From Sulfurimonas sp. (GTDB lineage: Bacteria > Campylobacterota > Campylobacteria > Campylobacterales > Sulfurimonadaceae), in NCBI GenBank assembly GCA_024762705.1, contig JANTGW010000037.1, positions 1 to 8,040 of the forward strand: a stretch of 8,040 nt of DNA, written 5' to 3'. Position 1 is the first letter of the stretch. Every line of letters starts with the position of its first letter. The notes under the pieces are model-generated. The model saw only the letters and a list, made by a program, of their open reading frames with translations. It did not search any database and was not told the origin of the DNA. The position numbers and the translations under genes are program-made. This document shows positions 1 to 5,735 of the stretch, piece by piece.

Positions 1-108
1 GGAAAAGAGCTTGAAAATGGTCATGTTCAAATTTTTAGCAGAGCAACACAGGAAAAAATAGATATAAAAAGTGAAGAAATATTTGACAAAATTATGGAAC
101 TGGTTTAG
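1..108 (+). CDS. proS: Prolyl-tRNA synthetase, C-terminal end (partial)
   Basis: An open frame runs from the first base to a TAG stop at 106-108 and encodes 35 residues of a protein that begins outside the window. The stretch around GKELENGHVQIFSRAT, then a short terminal helix, resembles the anticodon-binding domain end of bacterial prolyl-tRNA synthetase, which charges tRNA-Pro with proline in the cytoplasm. The stronger argument is context: in Campylobacter proS directly precedes an fxsA-like gene, hemC and a ubiD gene, the order seen here. The next gene starts at the very next base, so the two are probably co-transcribed. Only the tail is visible and it carries no catalytic motif, so the name rests on synteny plus weak similarity recalled from memory. 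Confidence 0.7.
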   Translation, partial: GKELENGHVQIFSRATQEKIDIKSEEIFDKIMELV

Positions 109-540
109 ATGATTTATTTTCTAGTTTATCTTTTTTTAGAAGTACTTGTTTCTGTTCAGATTTCTTCTGCCATAGGGGGACTTGCTACATTTTTAGAAAT
201 ACTCGCAACTGCATTTATAGGCATTTCTATTTTAGTGAATTTCAGAAAAAATTTAATTGAAAACATGACAGCGGTTTCATACAACTGTATAGACCTCGAA
301 CAGTTTCAAAAATTAAATCTTTTCACTCTTATTGGAGCGATCTTACTGATAGTTCCAGGTTTTTTGACAGATATATTGGGTATTTTAATGCAGTTTGGAG
401 TTTTTACGAGTATGATTGTTAACCGTTATAATGTAAAATCAGGAAAATGTAATTCTTCTTTTGAAGATCAAAACAATATAACAAAGGATGCAGATGTCAT
501 TGATGTTGAAATTATTGAGCACAACACTACTCTTAAGTAG
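109..540 (+). CDS. fxsA: FxsA-family inner-membrane protein
   Basis: This 143-residue protein has the FxsA layout: hydrophobic N-terminal segments (about residues 2-16 and 20-43), a short polar loop, and a third hydrophobic segment (about 71-104) holding the family hallmark LLIVPGFLTDILG (79-91). The C-terminal tail is polar and contains DVIDVEIIE (129-137), resembling the acidic end of other FxsA proteins. E. coli FxsA was named because its overproduction relieves phage T7 exclusion by the F plasmid; the native function is not established. The ATG directly abuts the stop of the preceding gene with no good Shine-Dalgarno sequence, which suggests translational coupling. The last 47 bases also encode the signal peptide of the next gene in another frame. 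Family assignment is strong; function is unknown. Confidence 0.85.
   Translation: MIYFLVYLFLEVLVSVQISSAIGGLATFLEILATAFIGISILVNFRKNLIENMTAVSYNCIDLEQFQKLNLFTLIGAILLIVPGFLTDILGILMQFGVFTSMIVNRYNVKSGKCNSSFEDQNNITKDADVIDVEIIEHNTTLK
483..487 (+). promoter_or_regulatory. Ribosome binding site choosing the Dsb-like start
   Basis: AAAGG lies six bases before the ATG at 494 but touches the earlier in-frame ATG at 488 and is 15 bases from the ATG at 503. Spacing therefore favours 494 as the start of the exported oxidoreductase. The site lies inside the fxsA coding region. Confidence 0.5.
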
Positions 541-1327
541 TTTTGTATATGCCGGTACAGTAAGTGAAAAAATAGAAGAGTTCTTGCAGGATAAGTTTAG
601 CGAAAACCCTCGTTTAAAATCAGTAGATGTAAAAGTTGAAGACATCACTCCGTTAAAACAGCTGCCAAAATGGAATGCTTATATTGTAAAAGTAAAAGCT
701 GTTTTAAAAGACAGACCAAAAGAGCTTATTAACCAGAAAATGATTTGGTTCTCAAACGGTAAGATGATAACAAAAGATCTGACAGACATAGATACAGGTG
801 AGAATCTTGCTGAGAGAGTCAAACCAAAAGTAAAAGAAGCTCATTATACAAAAGAGAACTTGATTTATGGAAATGCTGATGCCAAACATAAAGTGATATT
901 TTTTTCAGATCCGCTTTGCCCATTTTGTAGAGGTTTTGTACCCGGGGCTATTAAAGACATGAAAAAAGATCCTCAAAAATTTGCAGTTTATTATTATCAC
1001 TTTCCATTACAAAGAATACATCCGGCTTCAGTAGCATTGGTCAAGGCTGCAATTGCAGCGGAAGAAAAAGGTGTGAAAGATGTTGTCTTGAAACTTTATA
1101 ATGTAGAAATTAACCCAAGAGAAAAAGATATCAAAAAAATTCTTGCGGCTTTTAACAAAGCAGTGGGTACAAACATTACACCTGAAGATATTAACAAACA
1201 AAGTGTAATTAAACAGTTTAATCATGACAGATTGATAGCAAATGATCTTATGGTCGGCGGTACGCCGACTGTTTATCTTGATGGAACTATTGACCATACA
1301 AAGAAAAAATACTTGAAAGTTAAATAA
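494..1327 (+). CDS. Exported DsbC/DsbG-like thiol-disulfide oxidoreductase
   Basis: This 277-residue protein begins with a Sec-type signal peptide (MSLMLKLL, a Leu/Ser/Thr core, then FVYAG; likely cleavage after residue 20), so it acts in the periplasm. Residues about 25-110 form an N-terminal region with a DsbC-like pattern (WFSNGKMITKDLTDIDTGENL). A thioredoxin-fold domain follows, with the redox motif CPFC at 142-145 after FFSDPL, and the cis-proline loop GGTPTVYLDG near 255-264. Such proteins oxidise, reduce or isomerise disulfides; CPFC differs from the E. coli DsbC CGYC and the in vivo direction cannot be read from sequence. The dimeric CPxC proteins of Helicobacter (HP0231 type) are a plausible comparison. 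It overlaps fxsA by 47 bases and shares the A of its TAA stop with the ATG of hemC, so it sits within one operon. Confidence 0.85.
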   Translation: MSLMLKLLSTTLLLSSFVYAGTVSEKIEEFLQDKFSENPRLKSVDVKVEDITPLKQLPKWNAYIVKVKAVLKDRPKELINQKMIWFSNGKMITKDLTDIDTGENLAERVKPKVKEAHYTKENLIYGNADAKHKVIFFSDPLCPFCRGFVPGAIKDMKKDPQKFAVYYYHFPLQRIHPASVALVKAAIAAEEKGVKDVVLKLYNVEINPREKDIKKILAAFNKAVGTNITPEDINKQSVIKQFNHDRLIANDLMVGGTPTVYLDGTIDHTKKKYLKVK

Positions 1328-2286
1328 TGCAAAAACTCACCATAGCAACGCGTGTATCGGATTTGGCACTTTGGCAAGCATATCATGTAAAACAAAGAAT
1401 TGAGGAAAGCTACCCCGATATAGAAGTTGTTCTTAATAAGATTGTCAGTAATGGAGATAAAGTGTTAGACAAACCACTGGCTCTCATCGGTGGGAAAGGG
1501 CATTTTACAAAAGAACTTGAAGATGAAATGCTTGCAGGTAATGCAGAGCTTGCTGTTCACAGTCTAAAAGATGTACCGACATATATTCCTGAGGGCTTGG
1601 AGCTTGCGGCGGTAACACAAAGACAAGATCAGAGTGATGTTTTTTTATCACATACCTATGCAACACTTGAGGATTTACCTCAGGGTGCAGTAGTGGGAAC
1701 TACAAGTTTGAGACGAAGAATGCAGCTTTTACAAAAACGACCTGATTTAAAAGTAAAAGACTTACGGGGAAATGTCAATACGCGTTTAAGAAAGCTTAAA
1801 GAAGGGCAGTATGATGCCATAATATTGGCATGGATAGGACTTAACAGACTTGACCTGCTTAAAAATATACCATATACAGAAAAACTCTCACTTGATATGA
1901 TGATACCGCCTATGGGGCAGGCCGCTCTTGGTATAGAAATTGTTTCAGGCAACGAAAAAGTAAGAGAAATAGCGCAAAGCCTCAATGATGAAAATACCTT
2001 TATGTGTACACAGATTGAGAGAGATTTTATATCGGCTATTGGTGCGGGATGTTCTGCACCTGTTGCATGTAATGCTGTTATAGAAAACGATAATGTCATT
2101 TTTAGAGTAATGCTCGGTTTTGCAGATGGAACAAATATTATGCAGGATAAAGTTGTTAGAAATATAGAATCAAGTACAAATTTAGGTAAAGAACTTGCGA
2201 AAAAAATGATTCAAAACGGGGCATTGGAATTGCTGAAAAATGCCGAGAAAACTGCCTTTAAAGACGAAATGCCGCAAAGACTGTAA
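1327..2286 (+). CDS. hemC: Hydroxymethylbilane synthase (porphobilinogen deaminase)
   Basis: This cytoplasmic enzyme joins four porphobilinogen molecules into hydroxymethylbilane in haem and sirohaem synthesis. The 319 residues are the usual length. Family blocks appear in order: ATRVSDLALWQA (7-18), GGKGHFTKELE (55-65), AVHSLKDVPT (76-85) with the catalytic aspartate at Asp82, TTSLRRRMQL (125-134), LRGNVNTRLRKL (146-157), PPMGQAALGIE (194-204), and the cofactor loop ERDFISAIGAGCSAPV (231-246), where Cys242 should carry the dipyrromethane cofactor. One mild oddity is AWIGLNRL (168-175), where many homologues have small residues before Gly-Leu. The start overlaps the previous stop as TAATG, indicating translational coupling with the Dsb-like gene. 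It is the last gene of the proS-fxsA-dsb-hemC run. Confidence 0.97.
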   Translation: MQKLTIATRVSDLALWQAYHVKQRIEESYPDIEVVLNKIVSNGDKVLDKPLALIGGKGHFTKELEDEMLAGNAELAVHSLKDVPTYIPEGLELAAVTQRQDQSDVFLSHTYATLEDLPQGAVVGTTSLRRRMQLLQKRPDLKVKDLRGNVNTRLRKLKEGQYDAIILAWIGLNRLDLLKNIPYTEKLSLDMMIPPMGQAALGIEIVSGNEKVREIAQSLNDENTFMCTQIERDFISAIGAGCSAPVACNAVIENDNVIFRVMLGFADGTNIMQDKVVRNIESSTNLGKELAKKMIQNGALELLKNAEKTAFKDEMPQRL

Positions 2287-2304
2287 ATCTGCAGTCTAGC
2301 TTTA
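2276..2304 (+). terminator. Weak hairpin at the hemC end (possible terminator)
   Basis: AGACTG (2278-2283) and CAGTCT (2292-2297) form a perfect six-base stem around the hemC stop codon, and AAAG/CTTT can extend it after a two-base bulge. No clean T-run follows, only a TTTACACTTATTTT stretch, so it would be a poor intrinsic terminator. It is the only candidate between hemC and the next gene. Confidence 0.25.
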
Positions 2305-2321
2305 CACTTATTTTACACTTA
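2301..2321 (+). repeat. Direct repeat TTTACACTTA x2, 11-bp period, upstream of the sensor gene
   Basis: TTTACACTTA occurs at 2301-2310 and again at 2312-2321, identical over ten bases and offset by 11, about one helical turn. It lies upstream of a candidate -10 (TATTAT, 2327-2332) where the -35 region would be. Tandem sites with this phasing are typical of OmpR-family response regulators activating promoters that lack a -35. Regulator identity is unknown. The repeat is certain; a regulatory role is inferred. Confidence 0.6.
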
Positions 2322-2324
2322 GAA

Positions 2325-2332
2325 GTTATTAT
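2325..2332 (+). promoter_or_regulatory. Candidate -10 element for the Cache sensor gene
   Basis: TATTAT at 2327-2332 is preceded by G at 2325, the G-n-hexamer pattern also seen at the other promoters in this window. It would start transcription near 2339, leaving a leader of about 23 bases with GGGA at 2350-2353 as the ribosome site for the ATG at 2362. TAATAT at 2343-2348 is an alternative but sits too close to the start codon. Confidence 0.35.
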
Positions 2333-2361
2333 TTGTCAAATTTAATATTGGGAAAATAATA

Positions 2362-3300
2362 ATGAGATTTAAGAACACCCTTATCATCGGTATATTTATA
2401 GTAGTGAGTGCTGCATTGGCTTTTTTTGCAAAAAACAGTATGGACAATGCTCGAACAGATACTATTGCAAAAGTATCATCGGATCTTCTAAATGAACTGA
2501 AGATCCAGGAAAGATATGCAGAAGACATAGGTTTTGTAGTTTTAACAACGATTTCAGAGAATCCAAAAATAGTTGAGTCATTGAAAAAGAATGACAGAAA
2601 TATAGCTATTAAAGAGTTAAACAAACTGGTTGATGAGTACAAGAAAAAAACAAATATTCAGAATTTAAAGATACACATTCACACAGCTGATATAAAATCT
2701 TTCATAAGACACTGGAAACTGGATAAATACGGTGATGATTTAAGCGGGTTTAGAAAAACAATAGTAAAAGTACATGATACGAAAGAGTCTGTTTTTGCCT
2801 TCGAAATAGGACGTATCGGGCTGACATTAAGAACATTGTTGCCTATAGAAGAAAACGGAAAATATCTCGGTTCTATAGAGTTTATACAACAGTTCGATCA
2901 AGTGCCAGAGCAGTTTGAAAAGCATGGAAACCAATACCTGCTTCTTATGGATAAGGCATATTTAAACATAGCAAGATATCTTCAAAATGCACCGGATGTT
3001 GACAACTATAAAGTATCATCAAAGTATTTTAATAAAGACTTTCTCGAAGAGGCAAAAAAAGTTGACTTTAAAAAACTCAAAGCTGATAAATATTATTTCA
3101 CTGACAAATACATGTTTACTTATAAGGATATTCTTGATGTTAACAACAATGTAGTTGGAATGCATTTACTTGCAACATCAAGCGATAAAGTTAATAAACT
3201 AATTAAGAAAAACCAAAACAGTATACTGATGTTTTATATTTTTGCATTTATAATCGTTTTTCTGATTACGTTGTTACTGTTGTTTATGAATAAAAAATAA
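2362..3300 (+). CDS. Membrane-anchored double-Cache-type sensor protein lacking an output domain
   Basis: The 312 residues have the topology of a bacterial extracytoplasmic sensor: one membrane helix at about 6-23, a periplasmic domain of some 260 residues, and a second helix at about 287-309. The protein then ends with MNKK. A helical stalk (25-98) leads into the block IHIHTADIKSFIRHWKLDKY, GDDLSGFR, FEIGRIGLTLRTLLPI and GKYLGSIEF (about 104-174), which resembles the double-Cache class (dCache_3) found on chemoreceptors, histidine kinases and diguanylate cyclases. Those proteins continue into a HAMP, methyl-accepting, kinase or GGDEF region; here the frame closes and the next gene's promoter follows at once. 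It may work with a separately encoded signalling partner, as described for the split Tlp7 receptor of C. jejuni, or be a remnant. Ligand and partner are unknown. The ATG at 2362 has GGGA eight bases upstream. Confidence 0.75.
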   Translation: MRFKNTLIIGIFIVVSAALAFFAKNSMDNARTDTIAKVSSDLLNELKIQERYAEDIGFVVLTTISENPKIVESLKKNDRNIAIKELNKLVDEYKKKTNIQNLKIHIHTADIKSFIRHWKLDKYGDDLSGFRKTIVKVHDTKESVFAFEIGRIGLTLRTLLPIEENGKYLGSIEFIQQFDQVPEQFEKHGNQYLLLMDKAYLNIARYLQNAPDVDNYKVSSKYFNKDFLEEAKKVDFKKLKADKYYFTDKYMFTYKDILDVNNNVVGMHLLATSSDKVNKLIKKNQNSILMFYIFAFIIVFLITLLLLFMNKK

Positions 3301-3312
3301 AAGTCAAATTTT

Positions 3313-3341
3313 TTTATACACTCAGGTTTTTATGCTACAAT
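3313..3341 (+). promoter_or_regulatory. Extended -10 promoter of the UbiD-family gene
   Basis: TATGCTACAAT at 3331-3341 gives a TG-n-TACAAT extended -10, with hexamer at 3336-3341. The -35 position (TTTATA, 3313-3318, 17-bp spacing) is weak, as is usual in Campylobacterota, where the -10 is the main conserved element. Transcription would start near 3348, giving a short leader of about 19 bases before the ATG at 3367. The same 11-mer occurs on the minus strand upstream of hinT. Confidence 0.6.
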
Positions 3342-3355
3342 CAGAAAAAATATTT

Positions 3356-3363
3356 GAGTGGGA
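3356..3363 (+). promoter_or_regulatory. Ribosome binding site deciding the UbiD-family start
   Basis: GAGTGGGA lies three bases before ATG 3367. The alternative GTG start at 3358 falls inside this purine stretch and has only A/T-rich sequence upstream, so ATG 3367 is preferred. Confidence 0.5.
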
Positions 3364-3366
3364 TAT

Positions 3367-5181
3367 ATGCAAAAAACTATAGATCTTTTACAAAAAAACG
3401 ATGAACTGAAAATAATTGATACTGAGCTTGATATCTACCTTGAAGTTTCACATTTAGCATATGCAGAAGTGAAAAAAGAGGGAGGCGGCAAAGCGCTACT
3501 TTTTACAAATGTTATTGACAGCAAGAATGGCAAAAAGTTTGAAGAATCGGTACTAATGAATGTTTTTGGTTCTTACAAGCGCTGTGAACTGCTTTTTGGG
3601 CGCAGTATTGAATCTGTAGCAGAAGAGATAACAAAACTTCTTCATATGAAACCACCCTCAGGTATTAAAGAAAAAATATCTATGGCAAGTGAACTTTTTT
3701 CACTCAAGAACATCTTTCCTAAACGCCTTAAAGGGGAGGGTGAATGTCAGCAGGTAAAATATTTGGATGAAGATATTGACTTACACAAATTACCGGTTTT
3801 GACGACCTGGGAACAAGACGGCGGTCCGTTTATTACGATGGGACAGGTATATACACAAAGTCTTGATGGAGAGATGGTCAATCTTGGTATGTATAGACTG
3901 CAGGTTCATGATAAAAACCATTTGGGTATGCATTGGCAGATACATAAAGATTCTTCACATTTTTTTGATCAGTATCAAAAAGCAGGTAAAAAAATGCCCG
4001 TCAGTATAGGGATCGGCGGTAATCCTCTTTATACTTGGTGTGCAACAGCTCCTCTTCCGTATGGCGTTAATGAACTTCTTATGTATGGTTTGATCACTAA
4101 AACTCCTGCGCAACTTGTACAATCATTAACCACGCCTCTATATATACCAAAAGATGTAGATTACGTCATTGAAGGATGGGTGGATCCTGATAACTTAAAA
4201 ATTGAAGGTCCCTTTGGTGACCATACCGGGTATTATACATTAGAAGAACCATATCCGGTGATGAAGGTCTCAGCTATAACGATGAAGAAGAAAAGAACTT
4301 TCTTAGCAACTGTAGTTGGCAAGCCTCCTTTGGAAGATAAATATATGGGTTGGGCAACAGGGAAAATATTTTTTCCTTTGTTAAAAACTACTACACCGGA
4401 TTTATTGGATTATAATATGCCTGAAAATGCAGGTTTTCATAATTTGATACTTGCTAAAATGCAGCCATTGTACAAAGGGCATGCAAAGCAGTTTATGCAT
4501 GCTTTTTGGGGTGCGGGACAGATGAGTTTTGTCAAACATGCAATTTTTGTTGATGAAAATGCACCAAAACTTGAAAACTATGAAGCTTTTGCAACCTATG
4601 TGTTAAACAGATTTACGCCAAAATCCCTTTTTATTACAGAAGGGATTTTAGATGCTTTGGATCACTCTTCTCCTGAAACACTTGTCGGAGGTAAACTTGG
4701 TGTAGATGCAACCGCGGCAAACAATATCGAAGGCCCTCAGTTGTTAGGTGATGCAGAACTTTTAACAAAAGTAAAAGAGTTGGTGCCTGATGTCGTGGAC
4801 TTGCATCAATTTATGAGACGAACCAATAACCCTATAACTGTAATCAGTATAGAAAAAACAAAAAATGTAAAAGAGTATTTTGATGACTTGATTGTATTAA
4901 GTACACATATGCGAATCGTTGTCTTTGTTGATGCAAAGAAAAATGACATACATAATCCTTATATGTTGGTTTGGCGTGTGACAAACAACATTGATGCTCT
5001 TCGCGATATCTATATATCAGGTTTAATGGTTGGTATAGACGGCACAAATAAAAATACATTGGACAATTTTACAAGAGAATGGCCGGATGATGTTGATTGT
5101 ACCCAGAGTGTTATTCAAAAATTAAAGAAAATCGGAGTTTGGGATTTAGATGAAAAGCTTTCTAATAAGTTTCAATTATAG
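3367..5181 (+). CDS. UbiD-family decarboxylase, probably menaquinone (futalosine-route) MqnL type
   Basis: This 604-residue cytoplasmic protein is a full-length UbiD-family decarboxylase, a prenylated-FMN enzyme. Visible blocks are TTWEQDGGPFITMGQVYTQS (146-165), VNLGMYRLQ (171-179) with the expected catalytic Arg177, and IEGPFGDHTGYYT (279-291) with Glu280 and Asp285 matching the conserved acidic pair. A long C-terminal part (LGVDATAANN at 443-452) completes the family pattern. Campylobacterota make menaquinone through futalosine, and the long UbiD homologue there (Cj0546 in C. jejuni, in the same gene neighbourhood) is assigned to decarboxylating a naphthoate intermediate with a UbiX-like flavin prenyltransferase. 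That role is transferred from family knowledge; ubiD is the usual label. An in-frame GTG at 3358 would add three residues, but ATG 3367 has the better ribosome site and fits the start recalled for the C. jejuni protein. It appears monocistronic. Confidence 0.9.
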   Translation: MQKTIDLLQKNDELKIIDTELDIYLEVSHLAYAEVKKEGGGKALLFTNVIDSKNGKKFEESVLMNVFGSYKRCELLFGRSIESVAEEITKLLHMKPPSGIKEKISMASELFSLKNIFPKRLKGEGECQQVKYLDEDIDLHKLPVLTTWEQDGGPFITMGQVYTQSLDGEMVNLGMYRLQVHDKNHLGMHWQIHKDSSHFFDQYQKAGKKMPVSIGIGGNPLYTWCATAPLPYGVNELLMYGLITKTPAQLVQSLTTPLYIPKDVDYVIEGWVDPDNLKIEGPFGDHTGYYTLEEPYPVMKVSAITMKKKRTFLATVVGKPPLEDKYMGWATGKIFFPLLKTTTPDLLDYNMPENAGFHNLILAKMQPLYKGHAKQFMHAFWGAGQMSFVKHAIFVDENAPKLENYEAFATYVLNRFTPKSLFITEGILDALDHSSPETLVGGKLGVDATAANNIEGPQLLGDAELLTKVKELVPDVVDLHQFMRRTNNPITVISIEKTKNVKEYFDDLIVLSTHMRIVVFVDAKKNDIHNPYMLVWRVTNNIDALRDIYISGLMVGIDGTNKNTLDNFTREWPDDVDCTQSVIQKLKKIGVWDLDEKLSNKFQL

Positions 5182-5207
5182 AATTTTTGTGCTTTTTGTG
5201 ATGAAAT

Positions 5208-5236
5208 TTGACAGTGTAAGGAATATATAATAATTT
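5208..5236 (+). promoter_or_regulatory. Promoter of the cytochrome c gene
   Basis: TATAAT at 5226-5231 is a consensus -10 and would start transcription near 5238, leaving a leader of about 42 bases. A perfect TTGACA at 5208-5213 lies only 12 bases away, too close to pair with it; it would pair at 17 bases with the poorer TAATTT (5231-5236). The region clearly holds a promoter, but which hexamers are used is uncertain. The ribosome site AGGA (5269-5272) follows, with good spacing to the ATG at 5280. Confidence 0.5.
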
Positions 5237-5279
5237 CTAATGTAATATCAGCATATCATATTTAAAATAGGAATAGTAT

Positions 5280-5615
5280 ATGAAAAAAATATTATTTTTT
5301 GTACTCTTTTTGACCATTTTTACGCTGTCTTCATCAGATGCTGCCATTTACAAAGGACAAAGGGTTTTTATAAAAAAATGCTTGAAGTGTCATGATTCTG
5401 GGCAAAATTTTGTAGCACAATACAAAATGAAGAAGTGGAAAAAGCTTATGAAAAAGAAAGGGAAAGGTCTTGCTGAAATCCATCTCAAAAGTAAAAAAGC
5501 GAAAAAGTCATGGAAATATTTTAAAAGTAAAAAATATGCCAAAAAATCAAAACACCTTAAGCAGTTTTTAGTTGAATATGCAAAAGACAGTGGGAATGTT
5601 CCTGCATGCAACTAA
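5280..5615 (+). CDS. Small exported lysine-rich monohaem cytochrome c
   Basis: The 111-residue product starts with a signal peptide (MKK, a hydrophobic core to about residue 17, cleavage probably after SSSDAA near 20-22) and carries one haem-c attachment motif, CLKCH, at 34-38, so it should be a periplasmic electron carrier matured by the cytochrome c system. His38 is the proximal ligand; Met50, Met57, His68 and His92 are possible distal ligands, and none is obvious. The mature part holds 27 lysines in about 90 residues and only four acidic residues, giving an extremely basic protein. A local duplication, KSKKAKKS (70-77) and KSKKYAKKS (82-90), adds to this. The end YAKDSGNVPACN (100-111), with a free Cys110, matches a family I recall from other Campylobacterota. 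Electron partners are unknown. It has its own promoter and terminator. Confidence 0.85.
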   Translation: MKKILFFVLFLTIFTLSSSDAAIYKGQRVFIKKCLKCHDSGQNFVAQYKMKKWKKLMKKKGKGLAEIHLKSKKAKKSWKYFKSKKYAKKSKHLKQFLVEYAKDSGNVPACN

Positions 5616-5624
5616 ACACTTAAT

Positions 5625-5664
5625 AAAATGAAGCATTTATGCTTCATTTTGTTTCTTCTTCTTT
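5625..5664 (+). terminator. Rho-independent terminator after the cytochrome c gene
   Basis: AAAATGAAGCAT (5625-5636) and ATGCTTCATTTT (5639-5650) form a perfect 12-base inverted repeat around TT; in practice the loop will be four to six bases. The stem ends in a T-run and is followed by GTTTCTTCTTCTTT. It begins ten bases after the cytochrome stop codon. The A-run on the left side could also let it work on the minus strand, but no minus-strand gene points at it. Confidence 0.85.
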
Positions 5665-5690
5665 GTAAAACACTTCTTTTTAGATAAAAT
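5662..5690 (+). promoter_or_regulatory. Candidate promoter of argH
   Basis: TAAAAT at 5685-5690, preceded by TTTTTAGA (a G two bases before the hexamer), is a plausible -10, with TTTGTA (5662-5667) 17 bases upstream as a weak -35. Transcription would begin near 5697, after the preceding terminator, and reach the ribosome site AAGGAA (5725-5730) before the ATG at 5736. TACTAT at 5704-5709 is an alternative -10. Confidence 0.4.
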
Positions 5691-5735
5691 ATCAAACTTT
5701 TTAATACTATTTATGAAATAAACCAAGGAAATACT

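Noticed and set aside
1028..1297. Minus-strand open frame across the CPFC oxidoreductase gene
   Set aside because: It is a shadow of a well-supported gene with no ribosome site or domain pattern of its own. The same holds for shorter antisense frames at 439-648, 4844-5059, 5390-5611 and 6019-6201.
1680..2099. A 139-codon open frame on the minus strand
   Set aside because: It lies wholly antisense to hemC, whose catalytic and cofactor motifs are all present, and its translation shows no recognisable domain.
2319..2642. A 107-codon open frame on the minus strand
   Set aside because: It is antisense to the start of the Cache sensor gene, which has a ribosome site and membrane/sensor architecture; the antisense product looks like low-complexity hydrophobic sequence.
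3301..3366. A frameshifted output domain following the Cache sensor
   Set aside because: No methyl-accepting, kinase or GGDEF motif is seen in any frame here; the space is only 66 bases and holds the next gene's promoter and ribosome site.
3358..3366. GTG at 3358 as the UbiD-family start
   Set aside because: It lies within the purine-rich ribosome site for ATG 3367 and has no Shine-Dalgarno of its own; starting at 3367 fits the N-terminus recalled for the Campylobacter homologue.
5208..5231. TTGACA and TATAAT as a single consensus promoter
   Set aside because: The spacing is 12 bases, too short for the standard sigma factor. The -10 alone, or TTGACA with a weaker downstream hexamer, is more likely.
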